Of a stretch of 64,000 nt of DNA, positions 45,346 through 54,892 are shown in pieces. The position numbers were made by a program, and so were the translations under genes. The notes under the pieces are model-generated. The model did not search any database. It saw only the letters and a list, made by a program, of their open reading frames with translations, and was not told the DNA's origin. This DNA is from Streptomyces sp. TN58 (GTDB taxonomy: Bacteria > Actinomycetota > Actinomycetes > Streptomycetales > Streptomycetaceae), in contig NZ_CP018870.1 in assembly GCF_001941845.1 (NCBI RefSeq), forward strand, positions 1,488,001-1,552,000, read 5' to 3'. The stretch's first letter is position 1, and each line of letters starts with the position of its first letter.

Positions 45346-46344
45346 GTGACGAGACCCACCAGCCGGGACGTGGCCACCGCCGCCGGGGTCTCCCAGGCCA
45401 CCGTCTCCCTCGTCCTCGGCGACAAATGGCCCGGCCGCGTCTCCGAACGCACCGCCGCCCACGTCCGCGAAACCGCCACCCGCCTCGGCTACCGCCCCAA
45501 CCTCGCCGCCCGCAACCTCCGCCTCGGCTCCACCCGCACCGCCCTCCTCGTCGTCCCCGCCCTCACCAACGAGTTCTTCGCCCGCGTCTACACCGGCGCC
45601 GCCCGCATCGCCGCCGAACACGGCTTCGGCGTCGTCCTCTACCCCTCCCCCGACGGCACCGGCCCCGCCCGCGACCCCTTCGCCTCCGCCCGCGCCGCCC
45701 TCGACGGCGTCATCGCCTCCTCCATGGCCGCCCACGCCCTCCACGCCATCGGCGGCGACACCCTCCCCCTCGTCATGCTCGACAGCGACCCCCGCGCCGC
45801 CGGCTCCGCCGCCCACGTCAACCTCGCCATGGCCGACGGCATGCGCCAGGTCACCGAACACCTCCTCGCCCTCGGCCACCGGCGCTTCCTCCACCTCGCC
45901 TCCGCCGTCGACTCCTGGACCTTCGACACCCGCGCAGCAGCCCTCACGACCCTCCTGGGCCCCGGAACCGAGCTGCGCACCGTACGGTCCCCCCTCACCG
46001 CCGACGACGCCCGTACGGCCATGGAGGCCGCCCTAGCGGCCCCCGAGGGCCGGCCCACGGCCATCGTCTGCGACGACGACATCCTCGCCGCCGGCGCCTG
46101 CAAGGCCGCCCGCCGCCTCGGCCTGCGCGTCCCCGAGGACCTCTCCGTCACCGGCTTCGACGACCTCGCCCTCGCCACCGCCGTCGAACCCGAGCTCACC
46201 ACCGTCCACCTCCCCGCCGAACGCGTCGGCGAACAGGGCATGACCGCCCTCCTCGCCGTCCTCGAAGGCACCCCCTGGACCGCCCCCGACATCCCCGTCA
46301 CCCTCGTCGTCCGCGACTCCACCGGCCCCGCCCCCACCCCCTGA
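45346..46344 (+). CDS. LacI-family transcriptional regulator
   Basis: The 332-residue protein has a LacI HTH at the N-terminus (T-S-R-D-V-A-T-A-A-G-V-S-Q-A-T-V-S-L-V-L) and hinge (Y-R-P-N-L-A-A-R-N-L-R). A periplasmic-binding-like sugar domain follows (about 60-330, with P-A-L-T-N-E-F-F, A-L-D-G-V-I and C-D-D-D-I-L-A-A-G). It likely represses the divergent MFS transporter and senses its substrate. The GTG at 45346 has AGGAG 7 bases upstream. The gene points toward prcA and ends in a hairpin region. Confidence 0.92.
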   Translation: MTRPTSRDVATAAGVSQATVSLVLGDKWPGRVSERTAAHVRETATRLGYRPNLAARNLRLGSTRTALLVVPALTNEFFARVYTGAARIAAEHGFGVVLYPSPDGTGPARDPFASARAALDGVIASSMAAHALHAIGGDTLPLVMLDSDPRAAGSAAHVNLAMADGMRQVTEHLLALGHRRFLHLASAVDSWTFDTRAAALTTLLGPGTELRTVRSPLTADDARTAMEAALAAPEGRPTAIVCDDDILAAGACKAARRLGLRVPEDLSVTGFDDLALATAVEPELTTVHLPAERVGEQGMTALLAVLEGTPWTAPDIPVTLVVRDSTGPAPTP

Positions 46345-46371
46345 GACGAGCCCCAGCCCGGACACGACGAA

Positions 46372-46403
46372 GCCCCGGCCACCCCGCAAGGGGCGACCGG
46401 GGC
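46372..46403. terminator. Terminator between LacI gene and prcA
   Basis: GCCCCGG and CCGGGGC with an inner CCCC/GGGG form a hairpin between the convergent stop codons of the LacI gene and prcA. Confidence 0.65.
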
Positions 46404-46416
46404 CACACACCTGGAA

Positions 46417-47181
46417 CTACTCGGCGTCGTCCTCCGGCGCCTCGTCGTTCGACACCGCGTCCGCCTGCGCCGCGGCCGGCACATCCGCCTCCAGCAGCCG
46501 CGCCAGCTGCCGACCCCGGATCCGCTTGAACTTGCGCTGCTGCGACCGCGTCCGGTCCAGCACCGCCACCTCCAGCCGCTCCGCCGGAATCGCCTTGTCG
46601 GCACCGTTGGCCTGGCTCGACAACGCCGCCACCGCCAGCTTCAACGCCTCGGACAGCGTCATCCCGTCCTGGTGCCGCTGATCCAGATACGAACTGATCT
46701 GCTCGGCGTTCCCACCGACCGCGACCGAACCGTGCTCGTCCACGATCGAACCGTCGTGCGGCAACCGGTAGATCTGGTCACCGGCGGCCGTCGCACCGAC
46801 CTCCGCCACCACCAGCTCCACCTCGTACGGCTTCTCACCGGCCGAGGAGAAGATGGTGCCGAGCGTCTGCGCATACACGTTGGCCAGCCCACGCGCCGTC
46901 ACATCGTCACGGTCGTAGGTGTATCCGCGCAGATCCGCGTACCGCACACCGCCGATCCGCAGGTTCTCGTACTCGTTGTACTTGCCGGCGGCCGCGAAGC
47001 CGATCCGGTCGTAGATCTCACTGAACTTGTGGAGCGCACGGGACGGGTTCTCACCGACGAACACGATGCCGTCGGCATACTGCAGCACGACAAGGCTGCG
47101 ACCGCGGGCGATGCCCTTCCGGGCGTATTCCGCCCGGTCGGCCATGGCCTGCTGGGGTGACACATAGAACGGAGTCGACAC
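46417..47181 (-). CDS. prcA: 20S proteasome alpha subunit
   Basis: The 254-residue protein begins [28 protein letters not shown], which contains the alpha-type N-terminal gate segment. It has [11 protein letters not shown] and an acidic C-terminal tail of about 20 residues. Alpha rings cap the chamber and dock Arc. It lies 43 bases downstream of prcB. The GTG at 47181 starts M-S-T-P. Confidence 0.96.
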   Translation of the reverse strand: MSTPFYVSPQQAMADRAEYARKGIARGRSLVVLQYADGIVFVGENPSRALHKFSEIYDRIGFAAAGKYNEYENLRIGGVRYADLRGYTYDRDDVTARGLANVYAQTLGTIFSSAGEKPYEVELVVAEVGATAAGDQIYRLPHDGSIVDEHGSVAVGGNAEQISSYLDQRHQDGMTLSEALKLAVAALSSQANGADKAIPAERLEVAVLDRTRSQQRKFKRIRGRQLARLLEADVPAAAQADAVSNDEAPEDDAE

Positions 47182-47224
47182 CGGCTTTCCGTCCCTTTCT
47201 TCTGGGCGACGAGGTGACGGGCGG

Positions 47225-48064
47225 TCAGAGCAGGGCGGCGCGCGGGCCGTCGGGCTGCTCCAGACGACGATCGGTGACGGAGCGGGCGAGCGCCTGCGAC
47301 TCGTCCTCGCTCAGCCTGCGGAAGCCCTCGTCGGTGATGACGGTGACGATCGGGTAGATGTGGCGGTACAGGTCCGGCCCGCCGGTCGCCGAGTCGTCGT
47401 CGGCGGCGTCGTACAGCGCCTGCACCACCAGCGTGGTGGCCTGCTCCTCGGTCAGGTCCGGCCGGTAGAGCTTCTTCATGGAGCCCCGCGCGAAGATCGA
47501 ACCGGAACCGGTCGCCGCGTAGCCGTGCTCCTCGGAGCGGCCACCGGTGACGTCGTAGGAGAAGATCCGGCCCTTCTCCTTGCCCTCGTCGTACCCGGCG
47601 AAGAGCGGCACCACGGCCAGGCCCTGCATCGCCATGCCGAGGTTGCTCCGGATCATGGTGGAGAGCCGGTTCGCCTTGCCCTCCAGCGAGAGGGTCGCCC
47701 CCTCCACCTTCTCGAAGTGCTCCAGCTCCAGCTGGAACAGCTTGACCATCTCCACGGCCAGGCCGGCCGTACCGGCGATGCCGACGGCGGAGTACTCGTC
47801 CGCCGGGAACACCTTCTCGATGTCCCGCTGCGCGATCATGTTCCCCATGGTCGCCCGCCGGTCACCGGCGAGCACCACCCCGCCGGGGAAGGTGACGGCC
47901 ACGATGGTCGTCCCGTGCGGCGCCTCGACGACACCCTCCGGCAGCTTGCGGTTGCCGGGCAGCATCTCGGGCGAGTGCGCGCCCAGGAAGTCCATGAAGG
48001 ACGACGACCCCGGCGTCAGGAAGGCTGCCGGTAGACGCCCTGTGCCACGATTGTTGGCTTCCAC
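47225..48064 (-). CDS. prcB: 20S proteasome beta subunit
   Basis: The 279-residue precursor has a 51-residue propeptide and then the catalytic Thr52 in [22 protein letters not shown]. After self-cleavage Thr is the N-terminal nucleophile. Further motifs are G-S-G-S-I-F-A-R-G and D-D-D-S-A-T-G-G-P. It degrades pupylated proteins in the 20S core. The GTG at 48064 lies within the last 49 bases of the upstream HNH gene, an overlap that suggests translational coupling. Confidence 0.97.
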   Translation of the reverse strand: MEANNRGTGRLPAAFLTPGSSSFMDFLGAHSPEMLPGNRKLPEGVVEAPHGTTIVAVTFPGGVVLAGDRRATMGNMIAQRDIEKVFPADEYSAVGIAGTAGLAVEMVKLFQLELEHFEKVEGATLSLEGKANRLSTMIRSNLGMAMQGLAVVPLFAGYDEGKEKGRIFSYDVTGGRSEEHGYAATGSGSIFARGSMKKLYRPDLTEEQATTLVVQALYDAADDDSATGGPDLYRHIYPIVTVITDEGFRRLSEDESQALARSVTDRRLEQPDGPRAALL

Positions 48065-48603
48065 GCGTGTCCCTCCACGTAAGCGGCTGCACGCCTCATG
48101 ACGTCCGGCCGATCCTTGAACTGCCCCAGGGCTGCGTTACAGCTGAAGCACAGTACGCCTCGGACCTTACCCGTCTGATGATCGTGATCCACATGCTCTG
48201 CCGGACCTAACTGGCAGATCACGCAGGCACCACCCTGAGCAGCGATCATCTGGTCGCGTTCGGCTTCGGTGATGCCGTACTTGCGCTTGAAGTAGCTCGC
48301 CCGATTCCGCTGCGCCCGGCACTCTTTGCAGTAGCTGGCCCAACCGTCGGAGCTCGTCCGGTTCAGCTCCCACTCGGAATGCGGTTTGATCTCTCCGCAG
48401 TCGGGGCACCTCTTGTGGCCGGACGGCACGGGAATCTTGACCCGCACCGTCCGCCCTGCGGCTTCCTGACGCGCCTTGTAGTGCTCAGCCTGGCACTCTC
48501 GGCAATACGCCTGGAAGCCGTCCCTCATCGAACGGTTGCTCGCGAATGCCTCGTGAGGTTGTACACGCTTGCACCGAGAGCAGCGCTTCACACTTTCCGA
48601 CAC
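48016..48603 (-). CDS. Endonuclease VII-like HNH protein with duplicated zinc-binding segment
   Basis: The roughly 195-residue protein begins K-R-C-S-R-C-K. It has two consecutive similar zinc units, C-x2-C...Y-C-R-E-C and C-P-D-C...Y-C-K-E-C. The HNH core follows, with C-V-I-C, H-V-D-H-D-H (catalytic His-Asp-His) and C-F-S-C-N-A-A-L-G. It should cut nucleic acid, with Holliday-junction-type resolvase as the nearest known model. It overlaps prcB by 49 bases. Its composition is lower in GC than its neighbours (about 60% in a counted 60-base line versus about 73% in prcB), a hint of transfer. The start is uncertain: GTG at 48603, GTG at 48615 or TTG at 48645. Confidence 0.82.
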   Translation of the reverse strand: MSESVKRCSRCKRVQPHEAFASNRSMRDGFQAYCRECQAEHYKARQEAAGRTVRVKIPVPSGHKRCPDCGEIKPHSEWELNRTSSDGWASYCKECRAQRNRASYFKRKYGITEAERDQMIAAQGGACVICQLGPAEHVDHDHQTGKVRGVLCFSCNAALGQFKDRPDVMRRAAAYVEGHAWKPTIVAQGVYRQPS

Positions 48604-48661
48604 GCTGTTACCCACAGCCCCCCGTACCTTCAATTCGAAGGTCAATTACCGACAGCAGCCC

Positions 48662-48874
48662 TCACTGGCCGCCCTTTTGGACGAACGACCTCACGAAATC
48701 CTCGGCGTTCTCCTCCAAGACGTCGTCGATTTCGTCCAGTACGGAGTCGACGTCGTCGGAGAGCTTCTCCTGGCGCTCCTTGAGGTCGGTCGATTCCTCG
48801 ACCGCCGCCTCCTCGACCTCCTCGGTCGAGCGCGTCGCCTTCTGCTGTCCGCCGCCGGTGTCCTTGGTCGCCAT
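48662..48874 (-). CDS. pup: Prokaryotic ubiquitin-like protein Pup
   Basis: The 70-residue, highly acidic, disordered protein starts M-A-T-K-D-T-G-G-G-Q-Q and ends F-V-Q-K-G-G-Q, the Pup C-terminus with the Gln that Dop deamidates. The coiled-coil-forming stretch D-L-K-E-R-Q-E-K-L-S-D-D-V-D-S-V-L-D-E-I-D binds Arc. Start: ATG at 48874, with GAGGTAGAC before it; a longer frame to 48940 was rejected. It precedes the HNH gene (58 bases) and follows dop. Confidence 0.97.
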   Translation of the reverse strand: MATKDTGGGQQKATRSTEEVEEAAVEESTDLKERQEKLSDDVDSVLDEIDDVLEENAEDFVRSFVQKGGQ

Positions 48875-49047
48875 GTCTACCTCACCCCGCTCGGTTCGCA
48901 CGCTCATGTCGAGAGACCCCGGGATTTCGGGATCTCCCAAGATCAGACCCTACGTCGGACCCTATAGGGAGGGTCCGACATTCGCCCCGCACTTTCCAAC
49001 GTCCGGTTCTCTTCATGATTCCCGGACCGATCGCATTTCAGGCCCGC

Positions 49048-50559
49048 TCACTGCCCCGAAAGCACCCGGACCAGGTCCTCCGCCGTGCGGCAGCGGTCCA
49101 GGAGCTCCTTGACGTGGTTACGGGTCCCCCGCAGCGGCTCCAGCGTGGGCACGCGCTGCAGCGAGTCCCGCCCGGGGAGGTCGAAGATCACCGAGTCCCA
49201 GGAGGCCGCCGCCACGTCGTCCGCGTACTGCTCCAGGCAGCGTCCGCGGAAGTACGCCCGGGTGTCCTCCGGAGGCTTGCTCTGAGCCCGCTCGACCGCG
49301 CTCTCCTCCACGAGCCGCTTCATCTTCCCGCGGGCCACCAGGCGGTTGTACAGGCCCTTCTCGGGGCGTACGTCCGCGTACTGGAGGTCCACCAGGTGCA
49401 GCCGCGCCGCGTCCCAGTCCAGCCTGTCCCGGCGCCGGTAGCCCTCCAGGATCTCCCGCTTGGCGATCCAGTCCAGCTCGCCCGACAGGCTCATCGGGTC
49501 GCTCTCCAGCCGGCCCAGTACGTCCTCCCAGCGGGCCAGCACATCCTTGGTCTGCTCGTCGGCGTCGGTCCCGAAACGTTCGTCCACGTACTTACGGGCC
49601 AGCTCGAAGTACTCCATCTGCAGTTGCACGGCGGTGAGTGTGCGGCCGCTGCGCAGCGTGACGAGGTGTTCGAGGTCGGGGTCGTGGGAGACCTGGTGGA
49701 GGGTGCGTACGGGCTGGTCGACGGCGAGGTCGACGCTGATGAACTGGTCTTCGATCATGGACAGCACCAGGGCCGTCGTGCCGAGTTTGAGGTAGGTGGA
49801 GATCTCGGAGAGGTTGGCGTCTCCGATGATCACGTGGAGCCGGCGGTACTTCTCGGCGTCGGAGTGCGGCTCGTCGCGGGTGTTGATGATGGGCCGCTTG
49901 AGGGTGGTCTCCAGTCCGACTTCCACTTCGAAGTAGTCGGCGCGCTGGCTGATCTGGAAGCCGTGGTCGCGGCCGTCCTGGCCGATGCCCACGCGTCCGG
50001 CTCCGGTCACGACCTGTCGCGAGACGAAGAAGGGGGTCAGGTGGCGCACGATCTCGGAGAAGGGGGTTTCCCGCTTCATGAGGTAGTTCTCGTGCGTGCC
50101 GTAGGAGGCGCCCTTGTTGTCGGTGTTGTTCTTGTAGAGGTGGATGGGCTGGGCTCCGGGGAGCTGGGCGGCGCGTACGGCGGCCTCGGCCATGATCCGT
50201 TCGCCGGCCTTGTCCCAGAGGACGGCGTCGAGCGGGTTGGTGATCTCCGGGGAGCTGTATTCGGGGTGTGCGTGGTCGACGTAGAGCCGTGCGCCGTTCG
50301 TCAGGATGACGTTGGCGAGGCCGATGTCCTCGTCTGTCAGCTGGCTGCTGTCGGCGGCCTCGCGGGCGAGGTCGAAGCCGCGGGCGTCCCGCAGCGGGTT
50401 CTCCTCCTCGAAGTCCCAGCGGGCGCGTCGCGCCCGGTGCATCGCCGCCGCGTAGGCGTTGACGATCTGGGACGAGGTGAGCATGGCATTGGCGTTCGGG
50501 TGACCGGGGACGGAGATCCCGTACTCCGTCTCGATCCCCATTACTCGCCGTACGGTCAT
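49048..50559 (-). CDS. dop: Pup deamidase/depupylase Dop
   Basis: The 503-residue enzyme begins [16 protein letters not shown], with the metal-binding E-T-E-Y-G, and has [29 protein letters not shown] and [11 protein letters not shown]. The segment [20 protein letters not shown] near residue 42 is the Dop loop absent from PafA. It deamidates Pup-Gln and removes Pup from substrates. The ATG at 50559 follows AAGGAGG at ideal spacing. Confidence 0.97.
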   Translation of the reverse strand: MTVRRVMGIETEYGISVPGHPNANAMLTSSQIVNAYAAAMHRARRARWDFEEENPLRDARGFDLAREAADSSQLTDEDIGLANVILTNGARLYVDHAHPEYSSPEITNPLDAVLWDKAGERIMAEAAVRAAQLPGAQPIHLYKNNTDNKGASYGTHENYLMKRETPFSEIVRHLTPFFVSRQVVTGAGRVGIGQDGRDHGFQISQRADYFEVEVGLETTLKRPIINTRDEPHSDAEKYRRLHVIIGDANLSEISTYLKLGTTALVLSMIEDQFISVDLAVDQPVRTLHQVSHDPDLEHLVTLRSGRTLTAVQLQMEYFELARKYVDERFGTDADEQTKDVLARWEDVLGRLESDPMSLSGELDWIAKREILEGYRRRDRLDWDAARLHLVDLQYADVRPEKGLYNRLVARGKMKRLVEESAVERAQSKPPEDTRAYFRGRCLEQYADDVAAASWDSVIFDLPGRDSLQRVPTLEPLRGTRNHVKELLDRCRTAEDLVRVLSGQ

Positions 50560-50776
50560 GCGGCCCTCCTTGCCCGGCGGCGCCCCTTCCGGGGGCGGCG
50601 CTCAAGTACCGCTGGTGCTCCGGTGCGTGTGACTGTGCGGTGCCCGTCCCCGCATTGCGCGACCGGCGGTACGGAAGAGCCTAGGACCACTGCGCGCTCG
50701 TGGGGAGATCATTTCCGTCATTGGGTCTGCCTTGTCGCCGGCTGGAATGCGGCCGGTCTCGGTCGGGTAAAGCAGT

Positions 50777-50811
50777 CGGCTGCGGATGCCCGGGGAGGGC
50801 ATCCGCAGCCG
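50777..50811 (-). terminator. arc: arc terminator
   Basis: CGGCTGCGGATGCCC and its exact complement form a 15-bp stem with a 5-base loop, just after the arc stop codon and before dop. Confidence 0.8.
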
Positions 50812-50818
50812 CTCCGGT

Positions 50819-52585
50819 TCAGAGGTACTGGCCGGTGTTCGCCACCGTGTCGATGGAGCGTCCGGTGTCGGCGCCTTGCTTTCCGGTGACGAGGGTGCGG
50901 ATGAATACGATCCGCTCGCCCTTCTTGCCGGAGATTCGGGCCCAGTCGTCCGGGTTGGTGGTGTTGGGCAGGTCCTCGTTCTCCTTGAACTCGTCCACGC
51001 AGGCCTGGAGGAGGTGGGAGACCCTCAGGCCCTTCTGGTTGTGTTCGAGGAAGGCCTTGATGGCCATTTTCTTGGCTCGGTCGACGATGTTCTGGATCAT
51101 GGCGCCGGAGTTGAAGTCCTTGAAGTACAGGACTTCCTTGTCGCCGTTGGCGTAGGTGACTTCGAGGAAGCGGTTCTCCTCGGTTTCGGCGTACATCTGC
51201 TCGACGACGGTCTGGATCATGCTGTGGACGGTGGAGGCCGTGGAGCCCTGGTGTTCGGACAGGTCGTCCGTGTGCAGGGGCAGCGAGGCCTTGAGGTACT
51301 TCGCGAAGATGTCCTTCGCGGCCTCGGCGTCGGGACGCTCGATCTTGATCTTCACGTCGAGGCGGCCCGGGCGCAGGATGGCCGGGTCGATCATGTCCTC
51401 GCGGTTGGAGGCGCCGATGACGATGACGTTCTCCAGGCCCTCGACGCCGTCGATCTCGGCGAGGAGCTGGGGGACGATGGTGTTCTCGACGTCGGAGCTG
51501 ACTCCGGATCCGCGGGTGCGGAAGAGGGATTCCATCTCGTCGAAGAAGACGATGACGGGGGTGCCCTCGCTGGCCTTCTCGCGGGCTCGCTGGAAGACCA
51601 GGCGGATGTGCCGCTCGGTCTCGCCGACGTACTTGTTGAGGAGTTCGGGGCCCTTGATGTTCAGGAAGTAGGACTTGCCCTGGGCCTGTCCGGTCACTTC
51701 GGCGACCTTCTTGGCAAGGGAGTTGGCGACGGCTTTGGCGATGAGCGTCTTGCCGCAGCCGGGCGGGCCGTAGAGCAGGATGCCCTTCGGGGGCCGCAGT
51801 TCGTGTTCCTTGAACAGGTCGGGGTAGAGGTACGGGAGCTCGACCGCGTCGCGGATCAGTTCGATCTGGTCGCCCAGGCCGCCGATCTTGTCGTAGTCGA
51901 TGTCGGGGACCTCTTCGAGGACGAGGTCCTCGACCTCGCTCTTGGGGACGACCTCGTAGACGTAGCCGGAGCGGGGTTCGAGCAGGAGGGCGTCGCCGGG
52001 GCGGATGGTGATGTCCAGGAGCGGCTCGGCGAGCCTCACCACCCGTTCCTCGTCGGTGTGCCCGACGACCAGGGCGCGCTCGCCGTCCTCAAGGATCTCC
52101 TTGAGGGTGACGATGTCCCCGGCCCGCTCGTATTCCATGGCCTCGACCACGTTGAGGGCCTCGTTGAGCATGACTTCCTGGCCGCGCCGGAGGTCTTCCG
52201 GGTCGACGCTGGGGCTGACGTTCACGCGGAGCTTTCGGCCTCCGGTGAAGATGTCGACGGTGCCGTCGTCGTTCGCCTGGAGGAAGACACCGAAGCCTGC
52301 CGGCGGCTGTGCGAGCCGGTCGACTTCTTCCTTGAGGGCCACGATCTGGTCGCGGGCCTCACGGAGGGTGTTCGCCAGTCGTTCGTTCTGTGCGGAGACG
52401 CCGGCCAGGTTCGTCTGGAGCTCGACGATCCGCTCTTCGAGAATCCTCGTGTGTCGCGGAGAGTCGGCGAGCTTTCGTCGCAGGACGGCGATTTCCTGCT
52501 CGAGATAGGCAACCTGGCCGGCGGGGTCCTCGGACCCTCGCGCGGGCCGGATGCCGCGGTTGATGTCGTCGTCGTGGGCTGCCAC
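50819..52585 (-). CDS. arc: Proteasome-associated AAA ATPase Arc (Mpa)
   Basis: The 588-residue ATPase has an N-terminal coiled coil (about 28-90) that binds Pup, and OB folds (about 95-225). The AAA domain has Walker A G-P-P-G-C-G-K-T (273-280) and Walker B V-F-F-D-E-M-E (about 346-352). The C-terminus is G-Q-Y-L, the tyrosine-containing tail that docks onto the 20S alpha ring. It unfolds pupylated proteins. The GTG at 52585 follows GGAGGAGGTGAGG, a strong ribosome site; a TTG six codons upstream lies inside that site and is rejected. A hairpin terminator follows. Confidence 0.97.
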   Translation of the reverse strand: MAAHDDDINRGIRPARGSEDPAGQVAYLEQEIAVLRRKLADSPRHTRILEERIVELQTNLAGVSAQNERLANTLREARDQIVALKEEVDRLAQPPAGFGVFLQANDDGTVDIFTGGRKLRVNVSPSVDPEDLRRGQEVMLNEALNVVEAMEYERAGDIVTLKEILEDGERALVVGHTDEERVVRLAEPLLDITIRPGDALLLEPRSGYVYEVVPKSEVEDLVLEEVPDIDYDKIGGLGDQIELIRDAVELPYLYPDLFKEHELRPPKGILLYGPPGCGKTLIAKAVANSLAKKVAEVTGQAQGKSYFLNIKGPELLNKYVGETERHIRLVFQRAREKASEGTPVIVFFDEMESLFRTRGSGVSSDVENTIVPQLLAEIDGVEGLENVIVIGASNREDMIDPAILRPGRLDVKIKIERPDAEAAKDIFAKYLKASLPLHTDDLSEHQGSTASTVHSMIQTVVEQMYAETEENRFLEVTYANGDKEVLYFKDFNSGAMIQNIVDRAKKMAIKAFLEHNQKGLRVSHLLQACVDEFKENEDLPNTTNPDDWARISGKKGERIVFIRTLVTGKQGADTGRSIDTVANTGQYL

Positions 52586-52649
52586 GGTCCTCACCTCCTC
52601 CAAGGGGAGCTGGACGCTTCCTGACCCTACCTGGGCTGGTGGTGATTGA

Positions 52650-52678
52650 AACCCCTAGATCACAAAGACGATAGGGGT
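52650..52678. other. Inverted repeat ACCCCTA/TAGGGGT before arc
   Basis: A 7-bp inverted repeat with a roughly 14-base spacer sits in the region between arc and the divergent ferredoxin gene, about 65 bases upstream of the arc start. It may be an operator or simply a hairpin. Confidence 0.35.
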
Positions 52679-52849
52679 GTGTCCGATCTTCACCCTTGCG
52701 TACTCCCTCACGCCAAGGAAATACCCACCCATCAAACTCGGGAAGCCGCCGGTTGTAAGGTCGAAGTGTTCAACACCCGTCAGGGCCCGTGCGACTTGTT
52801 GCGGGTTGTGGCCGGGATGGATCACTCACCGCAGGGAACGGCAGGAGAT

Positions 52850-53170
52850 ATGACCGTGCAGCAGGAGGCTCCGACGGGCGGCGCCGGTGGGGCGGGCGAG
52901 CCGCTTGAGGTCTGGATCGACCAGGACCTCTGCACCGGGGACGGCATCTGCGCGCAGTACGCGCCGGAGGTGTTCGAGCTGGACATCGACGGTCTGGCGT
53001 ATGTGAAGAGCGCGGACGACGAGCTGCTGCAGGAGGTGGGGGCGGCGACTCCGGTGCCGCTGCCGGTGCTGCAGGACGTGGTGGACTCGGCGAAGGAGTG
53101 TCCGGGCGACTGCATTCACGTAAGGCGCGTTTCGGACGGTGTGGAGGTCTTCGGTCCGGACGCGGAGTGA
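52850..53170 (+). CDS. Ferredoxin, [3Fe-4S]-type
   Basis: The 106-residue protein has a polar N-terminal tail and a ferredoxin core with C-T-G-D-G-I-C, then A-P-E-V-F-E-L-D-I-D-G-L-A-Y-V and E-C-P-G-D-C-I. The C-x5-C spacing with one later C-P is the [3Fe-4S] pattern of actinobacterial ferredoxins that feed cytochromes P450 and other oxidoreductases. The partner is not nearby. Either the ATG at 52850 or the GTG two codons later may be the true start: AGGAG is 2 bases before the ATG and 8 before the GTG, so the GTG at 52856 may be preferred in vivo. Confidence 0.92.
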   Translation: MTVQQEAPTGGAGGAGEPLEVWIDQDLCTGDGICAQYAPEVFELDIDGLAYVKSADDELLQEVGAATPVPLPVLQDVVDSAKECPGDCIHVRRVSDGVEVFGPDAE

Positions 53171-53174
53171 CGTT

Positions 53175-53792
53175 CTAAACACTCTTGGCGGCTGAGTCCG
53201 TCAGCTCCTGGCGGAATTTTCCGTCGGTCCAGCGCCACTTGGCGTGCTGCTTCGTGTCGGGGCAGCAGCGGGGGACCTCGGGGCCGGAGTAGCCGAGGAC
53301 GGTGGCCGTGACGGTGCGGTCGCGCACGGTGAGTTCGGTCGCGGTGCGGCGCTGCGGGGTGTCGAGGAGGGTGGCCACGACGCGGGGGCGGGAGCCTTCG
53401 GCGGGGTCCTGGGTGAGTACGTAGAGGGCGTGTGGCGGGGTGCCGGAGCCGGCGTCGCAGCGGACGGCCGCCACGGTTTCGGGGCGGCCGTCGCCGTCGA
53501 GGTCGCCGTGTGCGGTGGCGGTGACGGCGCGGGGGGCGCCCTTGCAGTCGAGGGGGTAGGTGGCGGCTGCGGCGTCGGGGGCGGCGGCCTGGGGCCCTTT
53601 CGCGGCGGGTTCCTCGGTGGCGGTGGCGGTGGTGCCGGTCGCGTCGGCGGGGGTGCCGGTGGCGGGCTGTACGAGTCCTGCCGCGGCGATGATGCCGGCG
53701 AGGGCGCCGGCCGTGGCGAGCCAGTGCAGGGGCCGGGTCCTGGTGTGGGCCGGGGTGTCGGGGGTTGCCTGCGTGGCGGGGGTGTGCAGCAC
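53175..53792 (-). CDS. Hypothetical exported or membrane-anchored protein
   Basis: I do not recognise a family. The 205-residue product has an N-terminal transmembrane or signal segment (W-L-A-T-A-G-A-L-A-G-I-I-A-A-A-G-L) and a Thr/Ala/Pro linker. A single globular domain follows with G-D-L-D-G-D-G-R-P-E-T (a Ca-binding-like loop) and P-R-C-C-P-D-T. The W-T-D-G-K-F ending recalls beta-propeller FG-GAP units. The GTG at 53792 follows AGGAG 9 bases upstream; an extension to 53840 was rejected. Converges with the ferredoxin gene with a 4-base gap. Confidence 0.72.
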   Translation of the reverse strand: MLHTPATQATPDTPAHTRTRPLHWLATAGALAGIIAAAGLVQPATGTPADATGTTATATEEPAAKGPQAAAPDAAAATYPLDCKGAPRAVTATAHGDLDGDGRPETVAAVRCDAGSGTPPHALYVLTQDPAEGSRPRVVATLLDTPQRRTATELTVRDRTVTATVLGYSGPEVPRCCPDTKQHAKWRWTDGKFRQELTDSAAKSV

Positions 53793-53895
53793 GCGGGTGT
53801 CTCCTGTGCGAAGGGTGACGGGGAGCCAGCATCGTGCCACACCTCACACGGGGGTGGAACGGCAGGGTCCGGGGCGGGTGCGCGGACAACGAAAA

Positions 53896-53945
53896 GGCGC
53901 TGCGGTGCAGTTCCCCCGGGGTGGGGGGAACTGCACCGCAGCGCC
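53896..53945 (-). terminator. Terminator after the TrmI gene
   Basis: A 22-bp perfect stem (GGCGCTGCGGTGCAGTTCCCCC and complement) has a 6-base loop and is followed on the minus strand by TTTT, a typical intrinsic terminator. It lies 32 bases after the tRNA methyltransferase stop codon. Confidence 0.85.
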
Positions 53946-53977
53946 TGAGTGTTGGTCGGCGGAGGGTGCCGGGGCTG

Positions 53978-54874
53978 CTACGCGGAGCGGTCGCTGCCGG
54001 GGCCGTCGTAGTCCTCGCCGTAGGCGCCCTTGGCGGGGCGGCGGCGGCGCATGGGGGGTTCGACGCCGTCCGCGAGGCGGCGGGCGGTGACGAGGAAGCC
54101 GGTGTGTCCGATCATCCGGTGGTCGGGGCGGACGGCCAGGCCTTCGACGTGCCAGTTGCGGATCATCGACTCCCACGGCTGGGGTTCGGCGAAGCAGCCG
54201 ATCTCGCGGATGGACTCGACGGTCTTGGACAGCTGGGTGGTGGTGGCCACGTAGCAGCACAGGATGCCGCCGGGGACGAGGGCCTTGGAGACGGCGTCCA
54301 GGCATTCCCAGGGGGCGAGCATGTCGAGGATGACGCGGTCGACGTCGGTGTCGGACAGGTTGTCCTGGAGGTCGCCGACGGTGAGCTGCCAGGCGGGGTG
54401 GGGTCCGCCGAAGTAGCGTTCGACGTTGGCGGTGGCGATCTCGGCGAAGTCCTGGCGGCGCTCGTAGCTGTGGAGCATGCCCTGGTCGCCGATGGCGCGC
54501 AGCAGGAAGCTGCTCAGGGAGCCGGAGCCCACGCCCGCTTCCACGACGCGGGCGCCGGGGAAGATGTCGGCGAAGGCCAGGATCTGGCCTGCGTCCTTGG
54601 GGTAGACCACGGCGGCGCCGCGGGGCATGGACAGGACGTAGTCGGGGAGCAGGGGGCGCAGCGCGAGGTACGCGACGTTCCCCGTGGTACGGACAACACT
54701 GCCTTCGGGAGCACCGATCAGCTCGTCGTGGGGGAAGGAACCCTTGTGGGTGTGGAAATTCTTCCCGGCTTCGAGCGTGAACGTGTAGTGGCGGCCCTTG
54801 GGGTCGGTGAGCTGAACCTGGTCCCCGACCTTGAAGGGCCCGCGTCGGCGGGCGGCACCGGTCGGTTCGGACAT
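53978..54874 (-). CDS. trmI: tRNA (adenine-N1)-methyltransferase TrmI
   Basis: The 298-residue protein has an N-terminal beta domain (G-P-F-K-V-G-D-Q-V-Q-L-T-D-P-K-G-R-H-Y) and an S-adenosylmethionine domain with V-V-E-A-G-V-G-S-G-S-L-S, E-R-R-Q-D-F, V-D-R-V-I-L-D-M-L-A-P-W-E and G-G-I-L-C-C-Y. This is the bacterial/archaeal m1A58 methyltransferase of tRNA T-loops, a conserved neighbour of arc in actinobacteria. It starts at ATG 54874, 18 bases downstream of the M50 stop codon, so the pair likely forms an operon. Confidence 0.95.
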   Translation of the reverse strand: MSEPTGAARRRGPFKVGDQVQLTDPKGRHYTFTLEAGKNFHTHKGSFPHDELIGAPEGSVVRTTGNVAYLALRPLLPDYVLSMPRGAAVVYPKDAGQILAFADIFPGARVVEAGVGSGSLSSFLLRAIGDQGMLHSYERRQDFAEIATANVERYFGGPHPAWQLTVGDLQDNLSDTDVDRVILDMLAPWECLDAVSKALVPGGILCCYVATTTQLSKTVESIREIGCFAEPQPWESMIRNWHVEGLAVRPDHRMIGHTGFLVTARRLADGVEPPMRRRRPAKGAYGEDYDGPGSDRSA

Positions 54875-54892
54875 GTGACCAGTGTATTGGCT

